From NCBI GenBank assembly GCA_029339195.1, contig JAPTJF010000037.1, positions 124,001-188,000 of the forward strand: a DNA stretch of 64,000 bases, written 5' to 3'. Shown one piece after another: positions 46,870-57,598 of this stretch. This stretch comes from Micractinium sp. NFX-FRZ (lineage: Eukaryota > Chlorophyta > Trebouxiophyceae > Chlorellales > Chlorellaceae). The position numbers and the translations under genes were made by a program. Under the pieces are notes generated by a model. The model was not told the DNA's origin, did not search any database, and was given only the letters and a program-made list of their open reading frames with translations. Position 1 is the stretch's first letter. The number at the start of each line of letters is the position of its first letter.

Positions 46870-49800
46870 TCAGATCTCCTCGCTCTTTGCAAGCTCCCTC
46901 TCAATCACGGCAATGCACTCGCCCACGCTGGCGCCGCGCTGCATGGCTGCCGCCAGCGCATCGTGCACCTTTTCGTGCCGCCGCAGCAGGGCAACAACAT
47001 TGAGCACCGCCCAACGCACTTCATCGTCCGCCTTGGCCTGGCAGGGAGCAGCGGGCAGGGTGGTGGTGGTGGGGGCTTAGTGTGTGAGAAGGGACGTGGC
47101 TGGGGGAGGGAACGGGGAGGACCGCGGTGGGTAAGCAGGCAAGCAAATGCGCGTGCAAGCAGACAGGCAGGGAGCCTTGTGCTGAAGGGATGAGTGGGAC
47201 TCCTAAGAAAGAGAGTGATGAGCAGAGCCAGCTGCTTGCCACCGTGAGCAGGCGCGCCGGTGACTGGGCAGGCAGGGCAGTGGTTTGAACAGTGGCTCCG
47301 CTGCTGCCCCTTGGGGTGCCCCCTGGCCTCCCATCTGGCCTCTCCCCTCCCACACTGCCTCTCTACTGACTACCACTGCCACCTCCTGACTGCGCCCCCG
47401 CCGCACCTGCGAGAAGCGCAGCGCGCCCAGCAGCCTGTCCAGCTGCTGCACGTCCGCCAGCCCGCCCTCGGCGCGCCCAAAGCGCAGCCACTCGGTGGCC
47501 ACCCCCGCCAGCGCCACACAAGCATAAGTGTCCAGGCTGGAGCTCGTCAGCCGCCCGCTGGCCACCTCAGCCTGGAAGGCAGAGTCGCAGAACTGGCAGC
47601 CGGCCTGCACGTTGAGCTGGCGCGTCCTGGCGCAGGGGCAGCGGGGTGGGTGGGGGGAGGGGGCGGAGGGGGCCAGGTGGGTGGGTGAGGGGGGCGAGGG
47701 CAGAGGGAGGAGGGCAGAGGGGAAAGGGCAGCGGCCCGCATGGGGCAGCAGAGGCAGCAGCGAAGAGCCTGGTGTATCGCAGGTGCTGCCTCTGGCTTCA
47801 CAGGCCCCTGAAGAGGTGCAGGGAGGAGAGCAACTGCGGGCCCCCCAGGCTGACCGTCTCACAACGCAGCATGCGTCCCCCCAGGCCACTACCGTGCCAC
47901 AGCCACACACACCCAGCCCTTCCAATGAAAAAGGAGATTCCATGGCGTGTGCTTCTTCCTCACCTCGTGAAGAGGTCCAGGGAGGAAAGCGCGTAGCCAC
48001 GTGGCAGCAGGCCCAGCAGGTAGGCAGTCAGAAAGTGGCCCGCTTCATGCAGCGCCACCCGCCGGCCGTACGTGCTGTTGATCAGGCGCCCCGCTGCGGG
48101 CAGAGGCAGGCGAGGAGGGCAGGCAGGGAGGGGGGTGAATAAAAGCAGGCAGGGGCGCGCACATGCCCGATGTCGGGCCGGGCAGGGCAGCTACGTGCGG
48201 CTTTTGTTTGCTGCCTGCGGCTGCACATGCAACAGCGAGCGGCCATGCAGGCAGGCAGGCAGTCCAGCCAGCAGCCCGCCTGCCCACCGTCCTGCCAGCC
48301 CAACGCTCCTTTGTCAGCTCGTTGCCCTTAGTCAGGAGATCCGCCCCCACCTCCCTGCCACCCCCACCTGTGTCCACTATCAGCGCCTCCACGCCGCCTG
48401 CATTGGCCACTTGGTCTGCGGTCAGCAGGAAGGCAGCCACCACCACCACCTGGGCAGGGGAAGGGTGCAGGGTGGGGGAGACAGCGGGTGTGAGGGGTGC
48501 AGCAAGCAGGTGCAACATGGACAGCAGCGTTGGACTGCGGTCAGCATCTGGCAGGGGAGGATGCGAGGGAGGGGCGGACAGAGGGGCAGGGGTCATGGGT
48601 AGGCAGCAGCCGGCAGAGGCAGATGGGAACAAGAGGAGACTGCCACTGCTGCCGCAAGGGGACCCACCCTCTCCACAACAGCTGCAGCCTCCAGCGCTGC
48701 CCCCCAGCACGACCTGCCCCACTCCCCCCCACCCCTCCTCTCCCCGCACCTGCACGATCTGCGAGAGGTCCACCGTCCCCCCAAAGTAGGCCGCTGTCAG
48801 CCCCGCCAGGGCGCCCCCCTGCGGCATGGTGTGCGTGCAAGGCATGCATTCTAGCAATGCTGACAGCAAAGAGCCCCGCCAGGGCGCCCCCCTGCAGCAC
48901 ATTTGCAAGGTTGGCAAGCACCATGGCAGCCTGAGAACATCCTGATGCCAGGGACCAACAAAGGATGGCAGAGGGCAGAACATTTGCACCCCGTTGACCG
49001 GAGTCACGGCCGCTGCTTGCAGCACCCACTCTTCTGCCTCCAACCATGTGTGCCACGCCGCTCGCCGGCTGCTGGCCGCCCCCCCTTCCAGAGTTGGAGC
49101 AGTGCCCTGCTATGCACCTGCAGTATGTTGCGCACGCCGCTCAGCGTGCCGTCTGTGGGGCTCAGGAACTGCTCGGGCTGGATCTTGTTCAGCCTGAGCT
49201 CCTGGAGGGTGTAGGAGCGCTTGGGGACCTGCAGTGCCATCAGACGGGAACACGAGGTGCTGAAACGCCTGGTTGGCACACTTACATATACGGCCTGTTC
49301 CCCGCCGCACTTCATGTCTTGCTGGCGTCGTTCGCTTCAGCCAGCACGAACAAGCCTAAATGGCGAGCACAGTGCCCCCACCTGTTGCGCCTTGCCGTAC
49401 GCCCGCAGTGCCCCCTCCTCTGCCAGCGCCGCTGCCAGGCTGGTGGCTTGTGCCTCTGCTTGCTGGCCCTCAGCAGCCTGCACGGGGGGTACATGCACGT
49501 CATCGGTAAGGTGATTGCAGCGAGCAAGAGAAAGGCAGGCAAGCTGGCAATGCCTGGGGGCGGCACATGGGCAAGCACGGATGGCTCCCGATTTGGCCAG
49601 CAGGGGCGTGGTACGCGAAAACACAGGGGGGCCTCTCACCAGGAGCCGGTCCAGCTCTTGCAGCCGTTGCCCCAGGCTGCTTGTTGTAGTAGCGCTGCTT
49701 CCAGAGGCGGCGTTTCCGCTGCTGCTGCCTTGCTCTGCACGGGCCATCAACGATGGGCGGCCGCCCTGCGGCTGCCGCTGCTGCCACTGCCGCCGCCGCA

Positions 49801-49957
49801 CCACCGCCACTGCCGCTGCCGCCGACCTGCCGGTGGGCCTCCGGGACGGCTGCCACGGGCAGGAAAGCCGCAGGCAAACTGACGGAGCGCCCTCCTGAGC
49901 AGGGCCTGCGTTTGTGCGGGCGCCAGTCGCGGGCAGGTGTGCGAGGTGAGCAACCAT
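46870..49957 (-). CDS. VIR3-like plastid metalloprotease family protein (FtsH/M41-related)
   Basis: Eight exons (complement): 49640-49957, 49382-49477, 49118-49228, 48750-48818, 48368-48449, 47964-48093, 47407-47626 and 46870-47037; 397 residues. The N-terminus is Arg/Gln/Ala-rich, a likely transit peptide. A coiled segment and VPKRSYTLQELRLNKIQPEQ follow, then a hydrophobic stretch (VVVVAAFLLTADQVANAGGV). The core is RRVALHEAGHFLTAYLLGLL with zinc-type HEAGH at about 241-245. After it come LNVQAGCQFCDSAFQ, VALAGVATEWLRFGRAEGGL and VRWAVLNVVALLRRHEKVHD. The order matches the plant plastid family of Arabidopsis At5g27290 and VIR3 (recalled, not searched). No AAA domain is present, so it is a stand-alone protease-like module. 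Confidence 0.83.
48871..48899 (-). repeat. Echo of exon 4 acceptor edge in VIR3-like gene
   Basis: A near-identical copy of 48799-48827, which contains the 3' splice site and first bases of exon 4. It lies 72 bases upstream inside the intron, with its own CTGCAG acceptor. Confidence 0.85.
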
Positions 49958-50444
49958 TGGGAACGGGCTGCGCGTGTTTCGGATCGCTTCTGTGATAGCT
50001 GATCAGTCAAAACTCACCCACAGGTAGCGAAACTGTGCACCTCAGTCGCAACTTTCCAAGTCCTCGGCCCGCTTCTGCATGGGTGAGCCAGCGAGCAGAA
50101 ACGATCCGATGGCGCGCTAGCATTTGCACAATCGTCTGTGAGCGTGGTAGCGGCGTTTCCACAGCAAGTGGGTTGCTCAGCCCCACCCTCGCCGCATTTC
50201 CGTCTTGGCACCACCGGCCCCTGCTTGCCAGCGCCTCTTCTACGCTTTAGGTGAATCGAGGCCGCTATTTTTACGTAGCGAGAGCACCGGCAGATCTTTC
50301 TGCGGCCCACCGCGGCAGTGGCGGCGGCGGCGGCGGCGGCGGCAGGCAGTAGTGCGGTTGACCCCACGGGCAGGCCTCTTCACGCAGGCACTTTCCTTCG
50401 TTCCGGAGTCCCCGGCTGATTGGAGGCTTCAGCAAGGCGACACC
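49958..50444. other. Upstream region of VIR3-like gene and DRG2 fragment
   Basis: The 487 bases contain a GGC-type run at about 50321-50342. No gene is seen. It may act as a promoter for the VIR3-like gene. Confidence 0.4.
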
Positions 50445-50800
50445 ATGGGCATCCTGGAGAAGATCAAGGATATTGAGCACGAGGTAAGGGGGCTGTGCAC
50501 CAGCAGATGTGACGGTGGCGCAGTTTGGCGGTGCGGTGCGGAGTGGGTGGCGGCAGGCATGTCTGTGGGTGCAGCAAGCTACAGGGGTTGCATATAAAGC
50601 CAAGGACTACAATGATGCACAGGAGTGCTGGGATTGGAGGGGCGAGCAGCAGCATGCACTGCAGGTGTGCTAGGCCGCGGCAGGGGCGGCAGGCGGTGCC
50701 CGAGCGCCCCGCTCGCTCCCCTGATTGCTCTGTTTCTTCTCCTGCTTCTTTCTCTTGCTCTACAGATGGGCAGGACACAGAAAAATAAGGCCACCGAGTT
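50445..50800 (+). pseudogene. Truncated duplicate of the DRG2 5' end
   Basis: Exon 1 (50445-50483) encodes [13 protein letters not shown] with a GTAAGG donor, as in DRG2 exon 1. After a 282-base intron, exon 2 from 50766 encodes [11 protein letters not shown] and then loses similarity. The frame runs on into unrelated sequence (LSRRECALSARP) and ends near 51243 with no GTPase motif. The intact gene starts 7.1 kb downstream in the same orientation. Exon 1 here is closer to the animal DRG2 start (MGILEKI) than the intact gene's is (MGILDKI). Confidence 0.85.
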
Positions 50801-51405
50801 GTCACGGCGGGAGTGTGCACTCTCAGCGCGTCCATTCGCGCTGCTCTCGCTGAACTCAGTTCCCACAGCTGTCCCTCTGAAGTGTTCCTGCTGCCGCACC
50901 CTGCCGAGCCCCTCTCCTGCTGCTGCCCCGTGCTCCTGTCATCCATCTGTTCTATATCAGATACTTGTGCAATTCCCGGCATGCTTACACATGCTCCCCA
51001 GCTCAAGCAAAGGTACAAGGCACAGGCATTGTGCTGCCAGGCAGGCAGGCAGGCATAGCGTTGGGCAGGAGGCGTGCCAGCCAGGCAGTCGGGTGACGAT
51101 GAAGCAGGATGCATGTGTTTCATTCTTGGAGGCCCACGAGGGGATGATGCATGAGGGGTGTTTACAATACAAGATCATGGGATCTGAGGGGCTTGATGGA
51201 GTGAGGAAAACATGGTGCATGCTGTGTGATGTGACGATTAGGTAAATTGCTGGTTGCGGGAAGAAAGAAAGCGTGCGTGCCCGTCTTTGACACGGCTGTG
51301 TGGCTTCAGGGAGCCAGCGGGCGCTCCCTCAAGCTCAGGGCGCCTTAGATGGGCGTACTAGTCGTGGTGCACGCCCAAAGGCGGGCGCCAGCAGCCCAGG
51401 ATGCC
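50801..51405. other. Intergenic after DRG2 fragment
   Basis: Open on the plus strand for part of its length as run-on of the broken DRG2 copy. It also contains the 3' flank of the MBL gene. Nothing else is recognised. Confidence 0.4.
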
Positions 51406-54400
51406 TCACCCCAGTGCCATCTCCTGCACATCCTCCTCCTCTGCAGCGGCCGCCCAGGCCGCCTGCGCCACCGCTGCTGCCGCCTCGCCTGCCCCCTCCT
51501 CCTCATCTGAATCTGTCCAGTAGCGCCTGCACATCCCCTCCTCATCTATCTCTGCCTCTGCAGCGGCCGCCCGGGCCGCCTGCGCCACCGCTGCTACTGC
51601 CCATGAAGGAACCCGGCCCCCGGCGGCGGCTGCCGCGGCTGCCGCCTCCTCCTGCTCCTCCTCCCCCTCCTCTGCCTCCTCCTCGCCTGACTCCTCCCCC
51701 TCCTCTGACTCCTCCTCCTCTGACTCCTCCTCCTCCTCATCTGCCCAGGTGCAGAGGTGGCGGCTGTCCCGGCTGGAGGTCAGGCCCAGCACGTGCTTCT
51801 TGCGCAGCCCAAACTCGTCGTGCAGCAAGCGCACCACGCTGCGCATGCCCTGCGGCGTGCTGTGGTCGGAGTAGCTGGCGCCAATGCTGACCACGCCGCC
51901 CTTGGTGTTGTAGTCTGCTGTGGTGCCCTCCAGCACCAGCGGCACGCTGCGCCTGCGGCTGTAGTAGCCAGCTGTCTCGGGGTACAGCACGCGCAGCACC
52001 TCCAGCGCCCCCAGGCCTTTCTGCAGGCGAGCAGGGCAGTGCAGTGCATCGCCATCAGTCGTGTATGCGCAAAAGAGGGGGCGCGGCAGGTGGGCAGCAG
52101 GCCTGCAGGATGCGCATGCAAACCGGCGAAGAGGCACGCAGGGCGGCAGGCAGGCAGGCAAGGGGTAACAAACACTGGCATCCTTGCCCGTGCGCTGGCA
52201 ACCCCGCCCACATCAGCTGCCCACCTGGCGTGCTTCCCGTAAGCCAGGCAGCCGACAAACGACTCACTCTGCTTCCCACTACTGCCCTCAACCCAACACC
52301 CAACTCCCGCGCACCGGGTCTGCGTGCCTCAGGTAGTCCAGCAGGCGGGCGGAGCGGCCAAAGGAGGTCCCGGCTGTGCGCAGGCTCACAACAAACACCT
52401 TGGCCTTGGTGGGGTCGGTGGTGAAGCCCTGCTCAGCCATGGCCTCGTATCCCATCATTGAACGCTGCAGCCATGGGCAGGAGGGCAGGCGAGCGGTGCT
52501 AATTCAGAACGTTGAGGGTGCAGGCACCAGCAGTGGGCAGACAGTGCACAGGTGAGGTAATGAGACGACACACGGCTTTGCCGGTGGAACCCTTCCGCTA
52601 CCAGCCCTCCAGCCTCTGTTCCGCCCATCGGGCACCCTTGCCCTCTCAAGCTGACGAGCAAGCAGGCCTTCTACAGTTGCCACCGCCCCACCCACCCACC
52701 ATCATGGCGGCGATGTCGCGCTCCAGGTGCACCTTGTTGCCAGGGCCAAACACCTCCTCCGCCAGCTTCAGCGCCAGCTGCGGCCGTGTGCTGCACCGGT
52801 GTGCTGGCACGACCACAGCGTGGGGCTTCATGTACGCTCCAAAGGGCCTGCAGGGGGGAGGGGATGAGAGGACGGAGGAGGGGTTTGGTGGGGGACAGTG
52901 GCGGCGGGGCGGGAAGATGTGGGCACGGCGCGGAGCTTCACACGTTGAACAGGCCGAGGCGGGCGCGTCGTGGCTGCAAAGGGCAAGGGAGACGATGGGG
53001 CACGCACAACACGATCTGAGGGTAGGAGCGCGCATAGACAATTGAGTGCCATTGCAGTACGCGCTGACGAACTAGGCAGGGCAGGCACGAGAGGCAGTGC
53101 AGTGCAGGCGGCAGAGCTCTCATACCAAGCATGCACCGGCATCCGGCAGGCAGACAAAGATGCATGCAGCAGCGGCGGCACCAAAACGCACAGAGACTTG
53201 CGGCATTGGCCAGCTGGCAGCAGGAGGCAGGGCGCACCCGAATGTCGACTTCACGGTCTGCAGCAGCTCGCGCGTCCCCGCGCCCCGGGTCATCCCCTGC
53301 CCGCTGCCCGCCTTCACCCGGGTGTCATCCACCACCACCTGTCCCCAGAATGGCCGGCGCTGGTCGGCGCGCAGCGCCTGCATCACGCTGTCCACCCCCT
53401 TCTTCAGGCTCTCTGCCAGGCTGGCAGCCTGCGGGAAGCAGTCGTCACCCTGCAAGGAAGAAGTGCATTGCGCGTCAGTGCATGGCAGGCAAGCAGGCAG
53501 TGCTCTGCATTGCTGTCCTGAGCCTCCCATGGGCCATGCAGCAGGGAGGATTGTGCTGGTCTCATGGCAGGCCCAGAGGAGTGCACGCAGGGAAGGCAGG
53601 CAGGCAAGCTGGCAAAGCGGCACGGTGAGCCCACCCCTGCCCCACACACCTGCATGTTGTGCCTGCCATTGCTGCATGTGCTTTGCCTGCCGTCAGCCAT
53701 GCAGGTGCGACACCCCACCCAAGGCAGTGCCCCTCAGCGCCTCACCTCATCCGCGCACACATCACCCAGCGCAATGTCCACACGCCCGCTCCTAGAGCCG
53801 ATCACCATGGAGGCGCTGCCGTGAATGTGGAGGGCTGGTGCGGGGTAAATCAGCAGCGGGCCTAGGCCGCCCTGTGGCAGGGCAACGGTCAGCTTGCCCT
53901 CAGCCAGCGGGTGCAGGCCACACATGGGGCCCGTGTCGCCCGGGCACTCTCCCGGCCCGTCACGCATCCGCTCATGGAACCCTGACAGGGTGACGAGTGT
54001 GCCGTACAGCGAGCGCTCGCCGCTGGTCAGCTGCTGCTGCCGCGCCAGCGAGCCGTGCCCCGTGAAGTGGTCTGCAGCAGCGGCGGCAGCAGCAAATCGT
54101 CTGGTCTTGCAGTCTGCTGATCTGGCCAGCCTTCAATGACCACCGTCACTCACCCGCTGTCCCCTCAACCCCTTCCACACCTGGGCACACATGCGCGCTC
54201 ACATGCTCCTGCCCCACTTGCATCATTGGCCCTTCCATCTCTCCCCTGTGAGTCCCATCCCACTTCTCCTACTCTGCCCAGCACTGTGCCCTCTTCTGCC
54301 TGTGCCGTGCTCACCTCTGTGACCGCCTGCACTCCCCTCATCGCCTTTCTGGAGGGGCCCTCCTCTACTCCCACACACCGCTACTCCGCTCCCGCCCTCT

Positions 54401-57396
54401 CTACTCCTCAGAGCTGCATAACACTCACCGTCGTGTGCGTGAGTCACTATGTGGCGCGAGATGCCGTCGGTGGCGGGGTTGCCGTAGTCCACACAGATGT
54501 GGCTGTCTTGGTCGCCCAGCACAGCGCACGCCAGGCGGTGCTCCTGCAGGAGACGTTCAAGAGAGAAAAGGAAAGGGAGGGGAGCGGAGGACGGAGATCT
54601 TTGTCAGCCAGTGCAGAGCTGTGCGCAGAAGGCTTGCTTTCCTCCCTCCTTGCTTCCATGCACACTGTGTGCATGGCAGAGCATGCAGCCGCCATTGCAA
54701 TTTTCAGGCACGCACCCAGACCTCAGGGGGCCCCACATACCAGACCTTCCTCCACATGCTCTACACCGCAGCCCTCACTGATGTGTTGGCAAAGGAGGCA
54801 GGTACATGCAGGGGCGTACATGCAGGCAGCGGCGACATGCAAGGCAGCCTGAATGTACGCGTGTTGCTTGGAGGGTGGCCCGCTCACCTCTGTCACCTCG
54901 CCCTCCGGCGCCTCCGCATCCTCGTACTCCCCCTCCAGCGCCACCTTGGACCATGCCCTGCAGGCATATAACACAGGCACACAATGGATCAGGGCGAGGC
55001 CAGCGACCCGAAGTTGTGCAGGGGCAGCCTGGGGGAGCAGGACACTCACATAAAGAGGGAGCCAACCGGGCAGCTGCCTCACAGCGTGCTTTGAAGCGTG
55101 CCGGGCTGAGCCCGCCTCCCTTACTCCCTGCACGCACCCCTGCCAGCCAGCCCATCCCAACGCAGCATACCAAGCACGCACTTTCTAGCGGGTGCCTCAC
55201 CTGGTCAGCTTGGCGTCTGTGCCAGGCAGGCAGTAGCCAACCACGCGCGCCTTGGCTGCGTGCTGTGGGATGGCCTCCACCCGGCGCAGCTGCCCCGCCG
55301 CCACCGAGCGCCCCAGCTGTTTAGTGGCAGCAGCCACAGTGGCTGCGCCGCCTGCCAGCTGGGCCACCTCTCCTGCAGTCGCTACCATGCCCGCACTGAT
55401 GCCGCCCTGCGCCAGAAATGCCGCCACGCTGGCGCCTGGGTAGGTCTGGGCTACAGCCGCCATGGAGTCCCTGCACAGGCAGGGGGTGCGCACGAGCAAG
55501 CAGCGGTGGGCAATGTGAGCAAGTCACAGGCTTACAAGACTGAGTTCGAGGGCTGCACCATCAAACCCGGCCCAAAGAGCATGTCGACATAATCTGCCCT
55601 CGCGCCCGTAGCCCCAATTACATTGAGGACTGCAGCTCAATGATGCTCAACACCAGTGCCAAATCTCTGGGTGCCTTCGTGCAAAGTAGATGGATCACCA
55701 CTTGCTTTGCAAGTGATCATTGCAAGGCGTGCAATGCACCCACCCGTGTGTATCATCACAGGAAGGACGTGCACCAGAGGTACACACCCCGCGTAGCCCC
55801 TGCCGGCCCTGCCCCGCCACCTCTATAAATCCACCCCGAGCCCCTCCCCCTCAGCCCCTGCCCACCAGTTAGTCCCGGGGTCAATGCCCCCTCCTGACCC
55901 CACCTCAACCCACGATACGACTCTGCCCGCGCCGCTGTTCCCCTTCACATGTAATGTTTCCTCAGCCCTATACCCCGACCCGCCTATCCCCCACCCGACT
56001 CACTGAATGCTCTGCTCAGAGGTGTCCCAGCGGGTGAAGAACACGTAGGAGCGCTCTGAGTCGGCCTCCATCACTACCTGCATGGGCACCGCCACCTTGC
56101 GCAAGGGCGTGGCGCCGCCCCACAGGCTCTCCCCAGCGGGCAGGGGGCCTTGCGTGACAGAGTTGTTGAGGGCCAGGCCCACTGTGTCAATGTTGGTAGT
56201 GGCAGGCACTGCCAGTCCCTTCTGCTCCATCATGTGCCGCACAGCAGCAAGTGTCTGGGGCGCGGTGGTGAACTCGTGTGGGGCAAGCCCGGCGGTGTAC
56301 TGGCGCACCAGCTCGGGCGTCTGCACCAGTGCCGCCTGCTCCTTCCACTCCCTGCCACAGAAAGGAGGGACAGGCGGAAAGCAGGGAGCAGGTAGGTGCG
56401 ACCGGGCTCTGGTGCAGGGACACACCTTGGCGCAGGCTCGGGAGCAGGAAGCATGTATGCTGGCTCCCGACGCCCCGTTGCTGACCTGGCACCCTGCCCA
56501 TGCAAGGCCGGTGGCTAGGTTCCCGCCCCGCTGGTGCAAGGCCCACCTGATGGTGTCCTCGGGAGTGTCCACGTGGCAGTAGGCCACGCGCCGCCCGCCG
56601 CCAATGCGGCGCGCCTCGCCAGTAGGGTCCACTGACAGCAGGCGCAGGCGCGTTTGCCCGCCCGCCCCCGCCGCCGCTGCAGCAGCGGCAGCCGCGCCGC
56701 AAGCCGCTCCGGCTGCAGAGGTCTCCGCCCCCGCTGCTGCCTCCCCGCCTGCTGCCGCCTCTGCCCCTGCATCTGAAGACACTATGAAAGGGTGCAGCCC
56801 CTTCCACATGTCCTTGTAGGTGAGGTTGACGCCGCTGGCTGCGGACGCCTGGATCACAGCCTCGTTTGGGGGCAGGATGACGCCGGGCGGAAAGATGCTA
56901 GCCACCACCCGCGCCACGGCCGTGTCCTTGAAGGCGCCGGTGGCTTTGAGCATCCAGTCACTGCGGGCATGAAGGGTAAGCGCAGTAATAAGTAAGTTGC
57001 AGGAGAGGCACAGCTTCTCTGAATCAAGACTGCAGAACACCATGGGCGGCTGGCCCCCGCCGGAGGCGGCTGCCAGCAGAAGCCGCGGAGGCAGCCCGCT
57101 CCCAGAGCCCTACTACGCCATGCTCACTTGATGACCTTCTCGCGGGTGCTCCACAGGGTGTACCCATTGCGCGGCGTGCCCCCGACAGTTCTGGCCGTAA
57201 CCTTTCGAAGGGCAACGATGAGCCCCCAGCCCAGGGGCCCATCCACTCGCGTGGGCGTGACCATGGGGCGCAGGCAGTTGAAGGCGTCCATCGGATTGCA
57301 GCCAGTCCACTCCTGCACGTCAGCCTCTGTGAACACCAAGTTCGGCTCGAGGTGCCGCACCACCTCCGCCCTATTCATGTGAGTTTTGGGAGGCAT
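51406..57396 (-). CDS. Large protein with metallo-beta-lactamase fold core
   Basis: Eleven exons (complement): 57128-57396, 56547-56960, 56004-56351, 55201-55470, 54888-54957, 54429-54543, 53746-54071, 53238-53449, 52700-52847, 52315-52464, 51406-52020; 978 residues. Residues about 460-605 look like an MBL fold: HICVDYGNP, then IVTHAHDDHFTGH giving H492-x-H494-x-D496-H497 (metal motif II). LHIHGSASMVIGSRSG follows (candidate motif III His 577/579), then VDIALGDVC with Asp 599 (motif IV). The 450 N-terminal residues (VFTEADVQEWTGCNP, FNCLRPMVTPTRVDG, YVFFTRWDTSEQS) match nothing I know. Part two has QVVVDDTRVKAGSGQG and SVPLVLEGTTADYNTKGGVV, then a Glu-rich acidic tail with an internal repeat. 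Probably a metal-dependent hydrolase; substrate unknown. Its start lies 203 bases from divergent DRG2. Confidence 0.78.
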
Positions 57397-57598
57397 TCTG
57401 GCGAGCTAAGGATCTCATACAATGCAAGCAGGCCGTGTCCAAGATCTTGAGAGCTTGAGAAGACGCGCCGCCTGACGTGGCGCCTCTTCTGTCTTGGCAG
57501 CTTCTTGGCAGGTTAGCGGCCCGAAGCCAGATCAATTTCTTCTCCCCGAGACCACTTGCGCACTTCAAATACCCAATAGCCTCCGCGCAGCCGGCACG
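57397..57598. promoter_or_regulatory. Divergent upstream region between MBL protein and DRG2
   Basis: Only 202 bases separate the two start codons, so promoter elements must be shared or overlap. CGCGCCGC-type GC elements are present; no TATA box is clear. Confidence 0.5.

Noticed and set aside
51406..57396. MBL gene considered as a viral or mobile insertion
   Set aside because: It has eleven host-like introns and host-like composition, with no terminal repeats, integrase or target-site duplication seen.
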